DNA from: Clytia hemisphaerica
Taxonomy: Eukaryota > Cnidaria > Hydrozoa > Leptothecata > Clytiidae
Length of the DNA: 64,000 nt
Reading direction: 5' to 3'
Assembly (NCBI GenBank): GCA_902728285.1
Contig: CACVBU010000532.1
Location: 584,059-648,058, forward strand
Shown here piece after piece: positions 1-18,814 of this stretch. The position numbers and the translations under genes were made by a program. Each line of letters begins with the position of its first letter. The stretch's first letter is position 1. Under the pieces are notes generated by a model that did not search any database, was not told the origin of the DNA, and was given only the letters and a program-made list of their open reading frames with translations.

Positions 1-179
1 AATTATGGGAGTTGGATGTTGCCAGTTGTGTGTAAAAGAACTGAGATTTTTATAGAAAGGAAACTTTACTTTACTACTAATGAATTTGGTGGTTTATGAT
101 AAGGTATATTGTACGGAGATTTGGTAATGAAGATTTAGAATAGAGATTTTGTTTTGTCGAAAATAGAACTGAAGCAACA
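1..179 (+). promoter_or_regulatory. 5' leader/upstream region of the Src-like gene
   Basis: This AT-rich stretch lies before the Src ATG and probably includes 5' UTR. No clear TATA box, upstream exon or open frame was recognised. A reverse-strand open frame across 94-371 is the antisense of the SH3 exon. Confidence 0.3.
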
Positions 180-7851
<7,672 letters not shown>

Positions 7852-8698
7852 ATACTATTGAATGTTTAGAAAGATATGATGATGAAAAATGAAATGTTTT
7901 AGGAGCAAAGGCTTGCTTACTAAATGAAATATTTTGGACGATTAAACGAAGATTAATGGGGTATTTTAATAATGCCTAGATTTAAATTTCATTACTATTT
8001 TTCTATTTGTGATTTTCTATATTTTTTATTGCTGGTTATTTTTATTGGGAAGAAGGTCAATAGAGCTTTGATTGATATGTCGTTTGTTACTCAAAATGCA
8101 ACCTGAATTAAAATAAAAGAGCTACAAGGATTCCACGATAAGAATATTTTAGTCTTGGCGGTGTAGATAACGGTTTGAAAAGATTGAGATTTGCTTTATA
8201 ATACAGCGGAAAAAAAAATTGGAAATACCTTCTTTTAATTCTTATCCTTTCAATTTTTTTCATTTTTAGTATTAATAAACTAATAATTATAATTGCATAG
8301 GAATCCTAAAAATCTGTAAATTTTACCTTCTATCATTGATATGTGTTTGTATAATAAAATACTCTAATCTAGCATCTTGTATTTTATTTTCTAAGCAATT
8401 TTGATAATTTTGAACTCTGTAACACATACCTTTAGAAGTTTTTTATTTGTTTGATATAAATTAGAGGAGTTTTATCAAGAAGGCTGTTCTTTGTAGGGGA
8501 TTTTTTAAAACGTTTTGTCATCATGCTCAAGCTTCCTCATTTCTTCTCTCAGTGTTTTTGCCATAATTTTCATTTCATTTGAGTGAACCCATTCATTTTC
8601 AAAGTTGTTTTTATTCTATTGAACTATTCAAGGAAATTCCAGCTTCTACTGAGTTGCTTTTTTGTACAGACATGATGATTTTATGAAATTGTTCTTTT
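7852..8698. other. 3' flank of the Src-like gene
   Basis: AT-rich DNA with possible AATAAA-type polyadenylation signals (for example AATAAAAT at about 8353). No gene or repeat family was recognised. Confidence 0.5.
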
Positions 8699-9366
8699 AT
8701 TAACCCTTTCAGTCCCACGCGACCGCACTGCGGTCCCTTTGGACCCGTCGTTTTTTCCCAGAGGATTGCATAGCGGTCCCTGATTTATTTTTTAAATTGT
8801 GATGTTTTGGCGGGAAATAAAGAGATGTCTTAAGACAGCTTTCAAAGAAGATAGGATAGCGCGTCGTGTGCAAAAGACCGCGTAAAAAAAGCTTGTTCGA
8901 GTAAAAAGTTTTGTTTTCAAAAGTATTTACAAAAATTTGTGCAAGCAAAATCTGTAAGGCCGAAAATGGGATTTTTTACAACTTCTATCAATCATTATGA
9001 TTTTTCTATGAGGGATAATCAAACAATTCTTTTTTCAGTTAGTAGATACTGTTGTGCTAAACATTTATCAGAAGAATAAATGGGTTTAAATCATTTTTTC
9101 ATAAAAAAAATTACGATTGAATGGCAAAAAATTGCTGTTTTCAAATTTTTTTTTGCTTTTCTCTGGTCACGTGTCACGCTGATGACGTCATTTTGCAAAT
9201 TTTTTTCTATCAAAATGATCCTCATACTATAAGTGAAAAAGGGTGAAAACTTGAGAGGACTAGGTCTAGTGATTCCAGAGATATTGAAGCATGAGTAAAT
9301 GCATTCAAAAACTCGTTTTACGGCTCTGGGAAAGTAGCTGTGAAAACTCTGGGACTGAAAGGGTTA
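8699..9366. mobile_element. piggyBac-like MITE with TTAA target site
   Basis: The outermost bases TTAA are followed by CCCTTTCAGTCCCA at the left, mirrored by TGGGACTGAAAGGG then TTAA at the right. A TTAA target and CCC-starting ends are the usual signature of piggyBac-type elements. Internal short frames (8709-8948) show no transposase. Confidence 0.65.
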
Positions 9367-9586
9367 ATAAATAAAGAGATGTAATTGTATATGAAATTAC
9401 ATAGAATGGCACTTGTTACTTTTATTAGTAAGAATATTATTTTACTTTTTCTAATGATTCGTTCTTTCCAACTTTTTTCCTTACTGACTAGGGCCAGCCT
9501 AAACAGTTACTTCAGTTAAAATTCTACTTTCCACTGACTTAAGTGGTATTAATAAAATGATTATTTACAATACGTTTGAATTACTA

Positions 9587-9860
9587 CTATAACATTTTCC
9601 AAGAGTTGAAACTTCTTTTCTTTTTTGGTGGTACCAGTTTCTTGTGGCATTGTCTCAAACATCCATTGAATTCTGGCCAGCAGTCTTTAAATTCATCAAT
9701 TGATCTCGAGCCTCCTAGACAATTTATCTTTTCTGATTTACAATTTGTTTCGCAAGCTTGGAATTGATCATAAGTGTAGTAAGTTTTACAGTTTATTTGT
9801 GCCACCAATAATACCATCACCATACTACACAGTAACAATAAGAAGTTCTGCATGGTGTTC
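9587..9860 (-). CDS. Small secreted cysteine-frame protein 1, 88 aa
   Basis: The coding part is 9587-9853. It has a hydrophobic signal peptide (MQNFLLLLCSMVMVLLVAQ), then one C-x3-C-x6-C-x12-C-x6-C-x3-C frame (ACETNC ... GCLRQC), then a basic Lys-rich tail. A strong acceptor, TTTTTTCTTTAG, ends just 7 nt before the ATG, so a non-coding first exon probably lies upstream. The mature frame predicts two helices joined by three nested disulfides, as in helical hairpins. No known family name is assigned. It is one of four such genes in 9 kb and the only one with a long basic tail. Function is unknown; a secreted peptide is inferred from the signal sequence. Confidence 0.75.
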
Positions 9861-12322
9861 CTAAAGAAAAAACTTAATTATATTGAAATTTGCTTTTATT
9901 TTTCTACAGAGTTAAAAATGAAAATAATACAGCTTGTAATAACCAAGAAGAAGTGTGAAAGATAAAGCCAAGTCATAGAAAGTAAGTATATACCTTTAAG
10001 TTGGTTTTGAAATTGTTTGTCTTTCCCTCCTGGTATTTCGCTTTGTGTTTTGATTTGATTTCGTTTTTCACACATTTTAGGCTATATATTCGTTCAAAAT
10101 ATTATACATTATTTAATTTCTAGCAGTTTTTTATTGTGTGTGGGTTCTCTTAGTCTTAGTGGGAAGTCTTTGTACCTTTGTTGTGAGCTTTACTAAAGTA
10201 AAAAATCCTTTTTGAAAGTGTAAATTTTCCCATTTTTGGAGCCTATTTTCCGAGATTGGGAATTTAATTTGTATATTTTATGAAGACATTTTTCGTGACG
10301 TCATTATGGAGTAATCTCCGGTTTTCAAAACACGTTTTCCTTAGGGATATAAATAGGTGAGACGGTTGTTTATTAATCAGGGAAACTTGTAAAATCTTCC
10401 ATATCTACTAAGAAACATTTTCATGGATAAAAAAAAGCCGGTTAAAAAATTAGAAAGAACGTGAATTTCCGAAAACTCTTCCGCTATCGTTACGACGCGT
10501 GACTTCGGATGAACCTTATCAGTTTTGAGATTATCCCTCTAATAATACTCGAGGCTTGAGGTCGTAAGCCTTAGCCTTTTCAATCGCTTCTATTTCTTCC
10601 GTGACTGAGTTTATTCGCTGTTATAGTTCTTATTCCTACAAGATTACAATATTTATGAAGTAATGCAAGGGAATTTCAAAGTATTCAAAAGGATTTAAAA
10701 ACTTTAGAGAAAATCTTAATACTTGTGCACTTCAAAACTGCTTTATGGTTCGAATGGAAAAAATGAAGATTTTCACCGCCTGATTTACCAACATGTTTCC
10801 TGTGTGTGATATTTTTTTAGCATGGTGTCTTGGGGATCTGCTGCCCTCTTGAGATTTTGAAAACATTTCGCACCTTCATTCCCCTCCACAAAGCATACGA
10901 AATGCCATATTTTACCAGACTGCCTGCTTACCAAAGAATCTTTAAAAATGAGCCCTCCAACCTTGAAAAATATGATTTTGATACAACATTTATCTTGTTC
11001 CTACTACTTAAAATTCGTAAAGCTCTTGCTTGGAGTGAGTGCAACAAGCTGCACAAAATATGGTCTTCAAAACTTCTTGACTCTACAATCATCAAAGTCA
11101 AGTTTTTGATCTGCCGCTGAACCTATTCTCCTTTACGATTCAGAGACCTGATCATTGACAAAACTATTATATTATAAAAACAACTTGATGGAACTTATAC
11201 CAGACTTTTAAGAAGAGTTAAAATCTATATCTGCGTGACCATCCTACGAAAGCTTTGATATGTGATTCCTTGAAATTGATCTCTCTGGTTTTGCAAGCTA
11301 GGCGCGTTAAATTCGCCGGGTACTGTTTCGAGATCACATCGTTCTAGAAAACTTACTTTTTCGGACTCATTGAGGGACACCGGACTCAAAATAAGTGATC
11401 CGCCATGAGAAACTGTGACAGACAGACAAAATCACACCCTTGCAATCACTTTCCAATCTAAAACTTCAAAAAAGTCTTATGCATATCGCATAAGGTTGTT
11501 TATCCGACCATTTTGTATTCCCACTATATGGTAAAAATTTAGCTTTAAAATGTTTGGTGGGGTTTTCAAGCAGTAAGTTCCCTACATCGAAGAGAGCAGT
11601 GAAAAAGGCCTAGGCATTTTTTTAAAAGATAGGGATAAATTGGGAGTGTTTTAATAAACATCGGTAAATTGGAATTTTGAAAATTCTCTGAGTTAAGAAA
11701 AATAAGAACCTAAGACCACACCTACCTAACGACTTAATTTCCATTAAATGAAGATAATTTGGAGCTGTGCCACGTAATATATGAAAAAATTGTTTTACCT
11801 TGACTCCTGAAAAACTTTTTGTTTCAAATTAAGCAACCTGGTCCCAGTCTCTCAAAATCTTTAAAATTGGCACAACCAGACCAGACCATCGTAGAATGAA
11901 AAGTGACCCCCTTTTTCTAACGCAGTACATATTCCATTTTCTTTGCGTCTAAACCAAAATCAAAATGTAATTTTTCAACAAAAATTACAAAAAAGAGACT
12001 GGGTGCGATTTTCAGAAAATAAGCTGTTAGCCCTAAAATCTTTTTTCCTGGCTTAAACCAAATTTTTGCCCTTTGATTTTCAAAATTGATCTTTCCGCCC
12101 TTCGCCCTTTAAATTTAGAAGCTACCTTCTCATAGTTTGGATCAGGCCCAGTAGGTAGAAGTATCAGGCCAAGTAGGTAGAAGAATCAGTTAACGTCAGT
12201 TTCTAATTGGTCTTTCCTAACAAAGTATCACAATAAAAGTATTAAAAAATTACAATAAAATATTCCGAAACGCAAAAAGTAATATACACTGAAAAAATGC
12301 CTATCAAAATAGTCTGCTAACG
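9861..12322. other. Intergenic, no gene recognised
   Basis: This probably holds the 5' non-coding exon of the minus-strand gene ending at 9587. A short direct repeat around CAGGCCNAGTAGGTAGAAG lies at 12145-12183. A 96-codon frame at 10830 starts at TTG and shows no family features. Confidence 0.4.
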
Positions 12323-12620
12323 TCATTGGAAGTAGTAATCTTCATAATTTGTATGCTGTCGGTAAAGTTCATCTTTCATTGTCCGTTTTCCGAGATGTTT
12401 GTCTTTGCAATCTTGGTGACATATCAGGCCAGCATTACGACAGAATTTGAATTCGCTCTTGGTGTATGACGTTGATAGGCATATGAAATGATCTGACGCA
12501 CACTTCATGTTGCATCGTCTTAGCTCGACATTTTTCTCTGCTTGTGTGCCGTTTATTACCATGACCACTAGTAGAAGTGTTGCCAACATCTTCAGTATGG
12601 TTCGCGTAGATGAAGGTAGG
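12323..12620 (-). CDS. Small secreted cysteine-frame protein 2, 88 aa
   Basis: The coding part is 12323-12589. A short signal peptide (MLATLLLVVMVINGTQA) is followed by the same C-x3-C-x6-C-x12-C-x6-C-x3-C frame (RCNMKC ... ICHQDC). The tail is charged and ends in a Tyr-rich stretch (YEDYYFQ). A TTCTCTCCAG acceptor at 12621-12622 (plus coordinates) would start the exon 31 nt before the ATG, the same gene design as its relatives. Outside the cysteines the sequence shares little with the other members, which suggests old duplication or fast change. Confidence 0.75.
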
Positions 12621-12622
12621 CT

Positions 12623-13657
12623 GGAGAGAAGAGGTTATGTTAGAGAGTATTGCTGAGAATAGTTGATATCCGTCACACGTCCCAAGTTAAATAGGAGCGA
12701 CCTGTCTGAGAGGAGATTACCTTGTTTTGTAAACAGAGAAATTTTTGGATTACTGGCTTCTCCTCTTCAAAAACTTATCCAAAAACTACTGAATAACAAG
12801 CAAGTCGCGAATCCTTCGAAATGGATTTAGGACGATTACCTGTAGCTCTAATCAGGCCTTGTTGCGAAAAGTGTATGATAAAGATTACACTGTTTAAGCT
12901 ACGCTTCACAATTTCTAAAATTCCGTCAGCGTTAATCACATGAAATTATCACGTAAAGATTGAATAAATCATGATCGAAAATATTGGATTAAGATCACCT
13001 TACCTTCGAAATATTTCCATTGTATTTTCCGGTGATTGATGGTTCCCTCTAATTCAGTGATGTGTTCTCTTTGGTTTCTTAACTTTAACTGACTTCTCCC
13101 CTATATTTATGCTAATCAATCTTGTATGAAGGGGTCCCAAAAAAAGCTTTATGTTCATGTTTTATTATTTTATTATATTTGTATTGTTTTCATTTTTTTC
13201 ATCAAAAGTTCTTCCTCTTCGCAATCTGCTTTTAATAAATAACGCGGTGAAGACGTCGAACAAAGCATTGGCATTATAACATCTTACATCTTTCTTATCG
13301 TATACGAATCGAACCCTATTGAGGCAAGGAAAATATGTTAAATTTTAATCAACATTTTTTGATTTGGTCTCCATTTTATGAATCGAAACAAGATAGTACG
13401 AAATGACTAAGAAGAACCCCACTTGAAACACCCCGATCTTGATCTCCGTCCAATATACGCCTGTTACGTCATATTACGAATAGACAGATTTTTCTGAATG
13501 GAAGAAAGAGGAGAAAGAATTTTCTAGAAAGGGGCGTTATTTTGAGGGTATCTTTTCAATCAATCTCGTTTCATCCTGTGGAAGTGTCTACTTATTCACT
13601 CTCGTGACCCAATTATCGATTAGAAACGAGAAAAATGTCACACTCTTGTGAAAGTAA
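12623..13657. other. Intergenic, no gene recognised
   Basis: AT-rich. It probably includes the promoter and first exon of the 12323 gene. No repeat or open frame of note was seen. Confidence 0.4.
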
Positions 13658-13834
13658 CTACCCCTGACATTCGGGCTCATAGCTAGTTATCAATTAACCG
13701 TTTGACTTAGTGTGAACTACCCCTGACATTCGGGCTCATAGCTAGTTATCAATTAACCGTTTGACTTAGTGTGAACTCCCCCTGACATTCGGGCTCATAG
13801 CTAGTTATCAACTAACCGTTTGACTTAGTGTGAA
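13658..13834. repeat. Three tandem copies of a 59-bp unit
   Basis: Units start at 13658, 13717 and 13776 and are nearly identical; differences include ACCCC/CCCCC and AATTAAC/AACTAAC. A truncated fourth start (AACTCCCCCTG) follows. Each unit contains GACATTCGGGCTCATAG. Confidence 0.9.
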
Positions 13835-14676
13835 GAACTCCCCCTGTTACTAAAGATCTTCTGCATCGGTACTTTTTAACCAGACTTATAAAAAATTCGA
13901 TTTGAATAGTCTAATGTTTGTTACAAAGCGCCATTTCTTTCAAAATAAAATTAAATTAACAAAGCGCTGCTTCTTCGAAAACGGACATACACAGCGACAT
14001 GCCAATGAAAGGCCATGCTGGGCCAACAACTTAAAAACAAGCTACCATGTATGTTTTCTCTTACCTAACCCGAGTTTTAGCTTCTCTTTGTTAGCATAAG
14101 AGGCGCACACTTGCATGTACATCTTGTAATAAAACTGTGTTATGTTATGAAAGATGGCAGCCACGAATAAAATAAATATTTAGAGATTTGAACAAAGTTT
14201 CAAAAAGAAACTGAAATGAATAGTATAGTCTGCAGTATTCAATTTTGAAAAATGCAGGAATTAATGGACTCCAGAGCCTCTATCAGATCAGCTAGGTACC
14301 CCGAAAAATTTTTAACTCTTAATTAAGCACTAGGTCTAGCTCCCCGTTTGAAATCTGGGAAGCTGGAACCCTGATAACGAACAGATTATGCCATAATTAT
14401 GAGAAAAACAGTGAAAAGGATATGAGATATGAAGAGCTGTCCTTTAAATATCGATTATTAGTAAATCATCACAATTCTGTTAAAGTCACTTTTATGCTCA
14501 GCTCTTTCAAGAGTCACAATATGTGTTCAAAGGATGTTCTACTAAAAATTTTACAAGGACAAAAATTTTCACAGTAACATTCACCGAAATTTAGTTAACA
14601 GTTATGTTAATTAATAGCAAAATTTCATTTGTTAAAAACTCGTTTCAATGTTTTCAAAAAGTACTGCTACATGCCG
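13835..14676. other. Intergenic, no gene recognised
   Basis: A 65-codon frame at 13902 shows no features of a real protein. The rest is AT-rich and unremarkable. Confidence 0.4.
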
Positions 14677-15080
14677 GCCGGGGGGGGGCTCATAGGGTCC
14701 GACCCGCGGCACGTGCCACCCTTAAAGGGTAGGTTTTTTGAGAATCTCAGAATGCACTATTGATAAAGCGCACTACAAGGGTCTTCTTTTAGTTGAATGC
14801 ACTGTAAGAGTTTGTTTAGGGACTGCTGTATTCCAAGGTTGTCAGTAAAAATCTGATGTATAGTCTTTATAGTTTTGACTTGCACCCATTTTGATTAACT
14901 TTGCACATTGTGTCGACATCTCAGGCTCATTTTCATGTGGTTTCAGCAAAATAAGATATGAAATCAAACTACACTGTAAGGGTCAGAAACGTTCGGTAAA
15001 ATGAACTGTAAAGGTACCTTTACACTGCTCAAGGGCTGTACTGTAAGGGTCCGATTTTGAAAGCAATTTTTTTTGGCGGC
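14677..15080. mobile_element. Possible diverged member of the G-run/AGGGTC element family
   Basis: It starts GCCGGGGGGGGG and contains GCACGTGCCACCCTTAAAGGGTA, close to the subterminal part of the copies at 17407 and 22671. It carries spaced CACTGTAAGGGTC-type motifs (about 14766, 14970, 15040) and ends GGCGGC. Flanking CATGCCG (14670-14676 and 15082-15088) may be the target duplication. The right end lacks the C-run, so membership is tentative. Confidence 0.4.
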
Positions 15081-16246
15081 GCATGCCGTCGATTAGAAAT
15101 CGATTGCCCATTCCCCAATTGAAGAGGTTAACCACAACAGATTTTTGACAAATTTTTGAGATATCCATAGACTGGGAATCCAGTCGTTCACAACGTTTTT
15201 GTTGAAAGCGGGAAATTTTTATGTCGGGATATGGTATATTGGGATATTGATGCTCCTGTCAAGTTTTCTACTTCCTATTTTTTACTGAGTTAAGTCGTCT
15301 AGCATGCTAGACTAAGATATCCATGGAACTTCGTCTAAGCTTCGGAGCCCTTAATGTTTACAGGTTTTTTAGCGTTCCTTGCTGGACGGAAAATATAACC
15401 ACCTCAACATGGGCAACATGGGAGGTGGGAGGCATGCTGGAAAAGCCTATTGGAGTTTGAACTTTTTCTGAGAAAGAGGTCAGAGAATTCTTAGTTTGAG
15501 AGTTGGGACGGTTTTAAGAATATTATCTCTAGGAGCTATACATGATGAAAGAAAGTTGGCCGACATATTTGAATACCGGACTTCATTTTATTTCGTTTTG
15601 TTTATTTGGAACACAATCACTGATTTTTAAAGTATTTTGCTAAGTGAGGGATGAATGTCGGCAAATTTAACTGAGTTACGAATCATTTGAAGCTTTCAAA
15701 TAAATCTTTGATTAAATTGGAGACATAAAAAGATTTTTTAAATCTATAAAAATCTAAGTTGAACATGTGGGTGTACATAGAAGGAGGAAGAAAAGGGAAA
15801 AGGGGCAAAGTTGACCATTTGTTAAGCACCCTTCTGTTTTCCCATACCCAGGCCTTTCCTATCTCTTTCAATAACATTCCTCTGATGTTTTATCAGTTTG
15901 AAAGTTTCTTTTTTAGCCATGATAAAGATATAGATATATGCAATTTATCTTTAAAATTTATTTTAATCTCTTCCCTCTTCTTTGAACTGATCGATTTATC
16001 TTTATGATAAGGAAAAACTTTAGCTTTCGGATATCTAGAATTCACGTTTTTAAAACTTCAATTTATTGTTCAAAAATACCAAAAAAAATAGGGATGCAAG
16101 CATTTTATCAGTAAATCAGTAAGTCAGTTTTTGTATTTATACAAGATATTTGTGACAAGCAACTTTAAATTTTAATCAAATAATTTCTAAAGATGAAAAG
16201 CGAGTATAAACAGAATTTGATCAGGAAGGCATCATCGTCATCATCA
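15081..16246. other. Intergenic, no gene recognised
   Basis: It contains AGTCGTCTAGCATGCTAGACTAA (about 15294), a palindromic motif found again at about 56082. A-rich and T-rich runs dominate the rest. Confidence 0.4.
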
Positions 16247-16495
16247 TCACCAGAGTTGTTCGATGTCGTTGTTGTCTCCATCAGCGACTTGGTATCTCCT
16301 GCGACATTCTTTCATACAGCCACGCTGCTTTTCACTGCACCCCATCCATTGTTGGAGATTGTCAACACTGTGTCTGCACACTTCGTTGATCTCATTACAC
16401 ATCAAGCCACAATTATTCATACCAGCTCTTGTGGAGGTGATCAGCAAAAAGACGGTGAAAATGACTGCTAAAAAGGTTTCTTGACGCTGCATCAT
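16247..16495 (-). CDS. Small secreted cysteine-frame protein 3, 82 aa
   Basis: The signal peptide (MMQRQETFLAVIFTVFLLITSTRA) is followed by the same C-x3-C-x6-C-x12-C-x6-C-x3-C frame (NCGLMC ... GCMKEC) and an acidic tail (DGDNNDIEQLW). The acceptor CTTTTCTAG abuts the ATG, so translation starts at the first base of the exon. It is oriented like members 1 and 2. The acidic end contrasts with the basic end of member 1, which suggests different targets or partners. Open frames on the other strand (16193-16484) are shadows of this gene. Confidence 0.75.
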   Translation of the reverse strand: MMQRQETFLAVIFTVFLLITSTRAGMNNCGLMCNEINEVCRHSVDNLQQWMGCSEKQRGCMKECRRRYQVADGDNNDIEQLW

Positions 16496-17364
16496 CTAGA
16501 AAAGTAAAAGGATGATTATAATTCGGTATTTGTACCTTTCTAGTGAGTGAGAGAGGTTAGAAGAGTTTATTGGTTAAATCTTTAAATTTTCTTTGAACTT
16601 GATTTGTTCCTGGAATTTCATTGAGTTAGTCTTACCTTTGATTCTCGGGTTTGATAAAGATGTTGGCTTTGATTTGAGATGGTATAAGATGATATGATCT
16701 GATCTTTATAACCAACACACTGTCTACTGAACTTTCCTTGTTAACACCTTATCTGTTCATATGTCCATATGTCCTCTGGACTAAATAACTATAAAACTCT
16801 CATTTCTTTTTTCATATCGAAATTGATAATATATTACCCGTTGTCTGTTTCCTTTTGTATTAATAATAACCGTCCAATCAGATGACTGCTCGTAAGTTAT
16901 TATTGCATCCTACAACCAGTTTTATTTTCGTTCCAAAAAGTAAATTTATTCTAGTCCAAGATAAACTATTATTTGTTTCATTTTCTACTCAACGCCTTTT
17001 TCTCAATTTTCACAACAAACTGTATTGTTAAAGGCGTTTTAAAGCACCAGCTTAAATTAAGGTTGATGAAATAGGTCTGATAGCTAATCTACCAAGATTT
17101 CTACCAGCTTTCTTGTTTGGTTTCTTTTGGCTTGAAAGAAAAGAAAACATTAGCTACCTCTTTTTCATGTGATGTAATCTTTGTTTTTGATCAATGAAAC
17201 TTAAATGTTGCCGATATCTTTTCATTTGCAATAAGTTCTTTTTGTTTTTTGATATCAAGAATTATGTTCCGATTACATAACTTACAGGTGACTTTTTATG
17301 GGAAGGGCCCAGGACCAGGTTAAAGGATATCAAATACTACACACACCCCTGTCTCATTCCAAGG
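16496..17364. other. Intergenic, no gene recognised
   Basis: The promoter and non-coding exon of the 16247 gene are expected here. No repeat family was recognised. Confidence 0.35.
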
Positions 17365-17800
17365 TAGGGAGGTACTAGGGTTGTGAGATGACGGGTTTGC
17401 GCCGCCCCAGGGGGGGGGTACTTAGGCAAATGAAGGGTACGGTATGTGCCGCCCTTAAGGGTACCTTTTTTGGACATCCAAAGTCCCGCTAAGGGTCGGA
17501 AAAATCAGAAAATCAAATTTCAGTCCCACTAAGGGTTGGAAAAATAGGAAAATTTCAACTTTTTACCCCCTGAAAGATCGAAATTTGGTCAAGATTGGTC
17601 AAATTTGTCCCGCTAAGGGTCGTAAAATTCCCATAATTTTCCTTTGTTTTCTCCTTTTTAGTCCGGTAAGGGTCCAAAGTTTGAAAGTCGGGCGGCACCC
17701 CCCCCCCATCAGCTCGCAACCCTAGTACCCCCCGGGGCGCCGCCGGGCCTTCAACCCTGTGACCCTTAGCGAAACTAAAAAGGAAGTAAAGAAAAAATTT
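17365..17800. mobile_element. Older G-run element remnant split by a second insertion
   Basis: The segment 17365-17406 (GGGAGGTACTAGGGTTGTG...) matches the inverted right end of the copy at 22671. After the insert, 17745 onward continues with CCCTTAGCG, an inverted AGGGTC unit. This is what remains of an older copy in reverse orientation, interrupted by the element at 17407-17736. Confidence 0.55.
17407..17736. mobile_element. G-run/AGGGTC element, copy C (330 bp)
   Basis: It starts CCAGGGGGGGGGTACTTAGGC and ends CTAGTACCCCCCGGG. It is flanked by exact 8-bp direct repeats GCGCCGCC (17399-17406 and 17737-17744). Inside are four units of the form GTCCCGCTAAGGGTC. It is non-coding. An 8-bp duplication is typical of hAT-like and some other DNA transposons. 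Confidence 0.75.
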
Positions 17801-18467
17801 AGTGATTTTTACGACATGTAATTACTGTCACTTTGTTATCATTTGAAAACTACCATAAGCACCAAAATGGAGATTTCCTGCAAAGTTTTGATATAATCTT
17901 TCACTAAAGTCGAGGCTCAGAGCTAACATAAAAAGCAGACTTTTAATGTTTGAATTTTTTTCTATTCGTTGTTTATTTTACCGAAAGCTCAATTTTATAA
18001 GCGGAAAAAACCTCTTCACACAATGTACCAGATGATGTCATACGCAGTGTTACTGTCAGCCTTTTCATGTGTTTGTTCCTGCTGTTCTCTGAAATCTCTT
18101 TCAAAGGGTGTTGATTATGATGGGTGCCTTTTGAGATAAAAAGTAGAGGTTTTATTCATCTGCAAAAGCTGCGCGACCCGAACTACTTTTCACCACATGA
18201 TAAAGAGGGTTATTTGATTGACTCTTTCTGAGTAAATATAAAGAGAGAACATGTTATTGCCACTAATCCTGCTCTATTGTGCTCTAATTGGATGCATTTG
18301 ATCACGTGGTCAAGGAAGGATAATTGTCTCATCTATAATCGATGATTAAAGAACGGTTAGCCAGCCTGCTTTGTAAATAGTTGACATTATGTTTTACGAA
18401 AGTGCAGACAACTAAGCAGGGAAATTGAAAGTTTTGTTTTCGGTCGGAAGATATTTTTATTGGACAG
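17801..18467. other. Upstream region of secreted protein gene 4
   Basis: It probably holds the promoter and a non-coding first exon. No other feature was recognised. Confidence 0.35.
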
Positions 18468-18814
18468 AAATGTTGCAACAGACCTTTCTAGTTTTGTTTG
18501 TCCTGTTTTTCAAAGAGACTTCTACCAAACCTTTGGCTGTATGTCACACAAAATGTCGTATGATTTTTGAACATTGCAATTTTTCGAGTACGGAGGTGCG
18601 AAGTTTTCGGACGTGTCACGTGAGCAAAGAAGAATGTATACAAGCATGTAGTTACACTTACACCAAGAAAGAGAGGAGTAAATGTCGCAAAAAGATTGAC
18701 CATTGCTTTGCAAAATATGATTCTTTCCCTAAACTCAGTAATTGTGTGAGGACGGCCAGTTTCTCATGTCGGATGTTCGTTCTACGGAAAAAGAAGAAAC
18801 CCAATGATGGTTGA
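18468..18814 (+). CDS. Secreted cysteine-frame protein 4 with a second half-repeat, 114 aa
   Basis: The ATG at 18470 follows an acceptor (TTATTGGACAG) by 2 nt; the longer frame from 18425 starts at TTG and includes intron. After the signal peptide (MLQQTFLVLFVLFF) comes the exact family frame C-x3-C-x6-C-x12-C-x6-C-x3-C (VCHTKC ... ECIQAC). A second, partial frame follows: C-x6-C-x12-C-x7-C, without the outer Cys pair. The tail is basic (RKKKKPNDG). It is the only member on the plus strand and the only one with a duplicated unit, so internal duplication after family birth is likely. Confidence 0.75.

Noticed and set aside
10830-11120. 96-codon frame
   Set aside because: It starts at TTG, has no family features, signal or splice context, and its composition looks random.
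13658-13834. CRISPR array
   Set aside because: Units are contiguous 59-bp repeats without distinct spacers, in animal-type DNA.
18425-18469. A longer N-terminus for secreted protein 4
   Set aside because: That frame begins at TTG, spoils the signal peptide, and lies upstream of a good splice acceptor.
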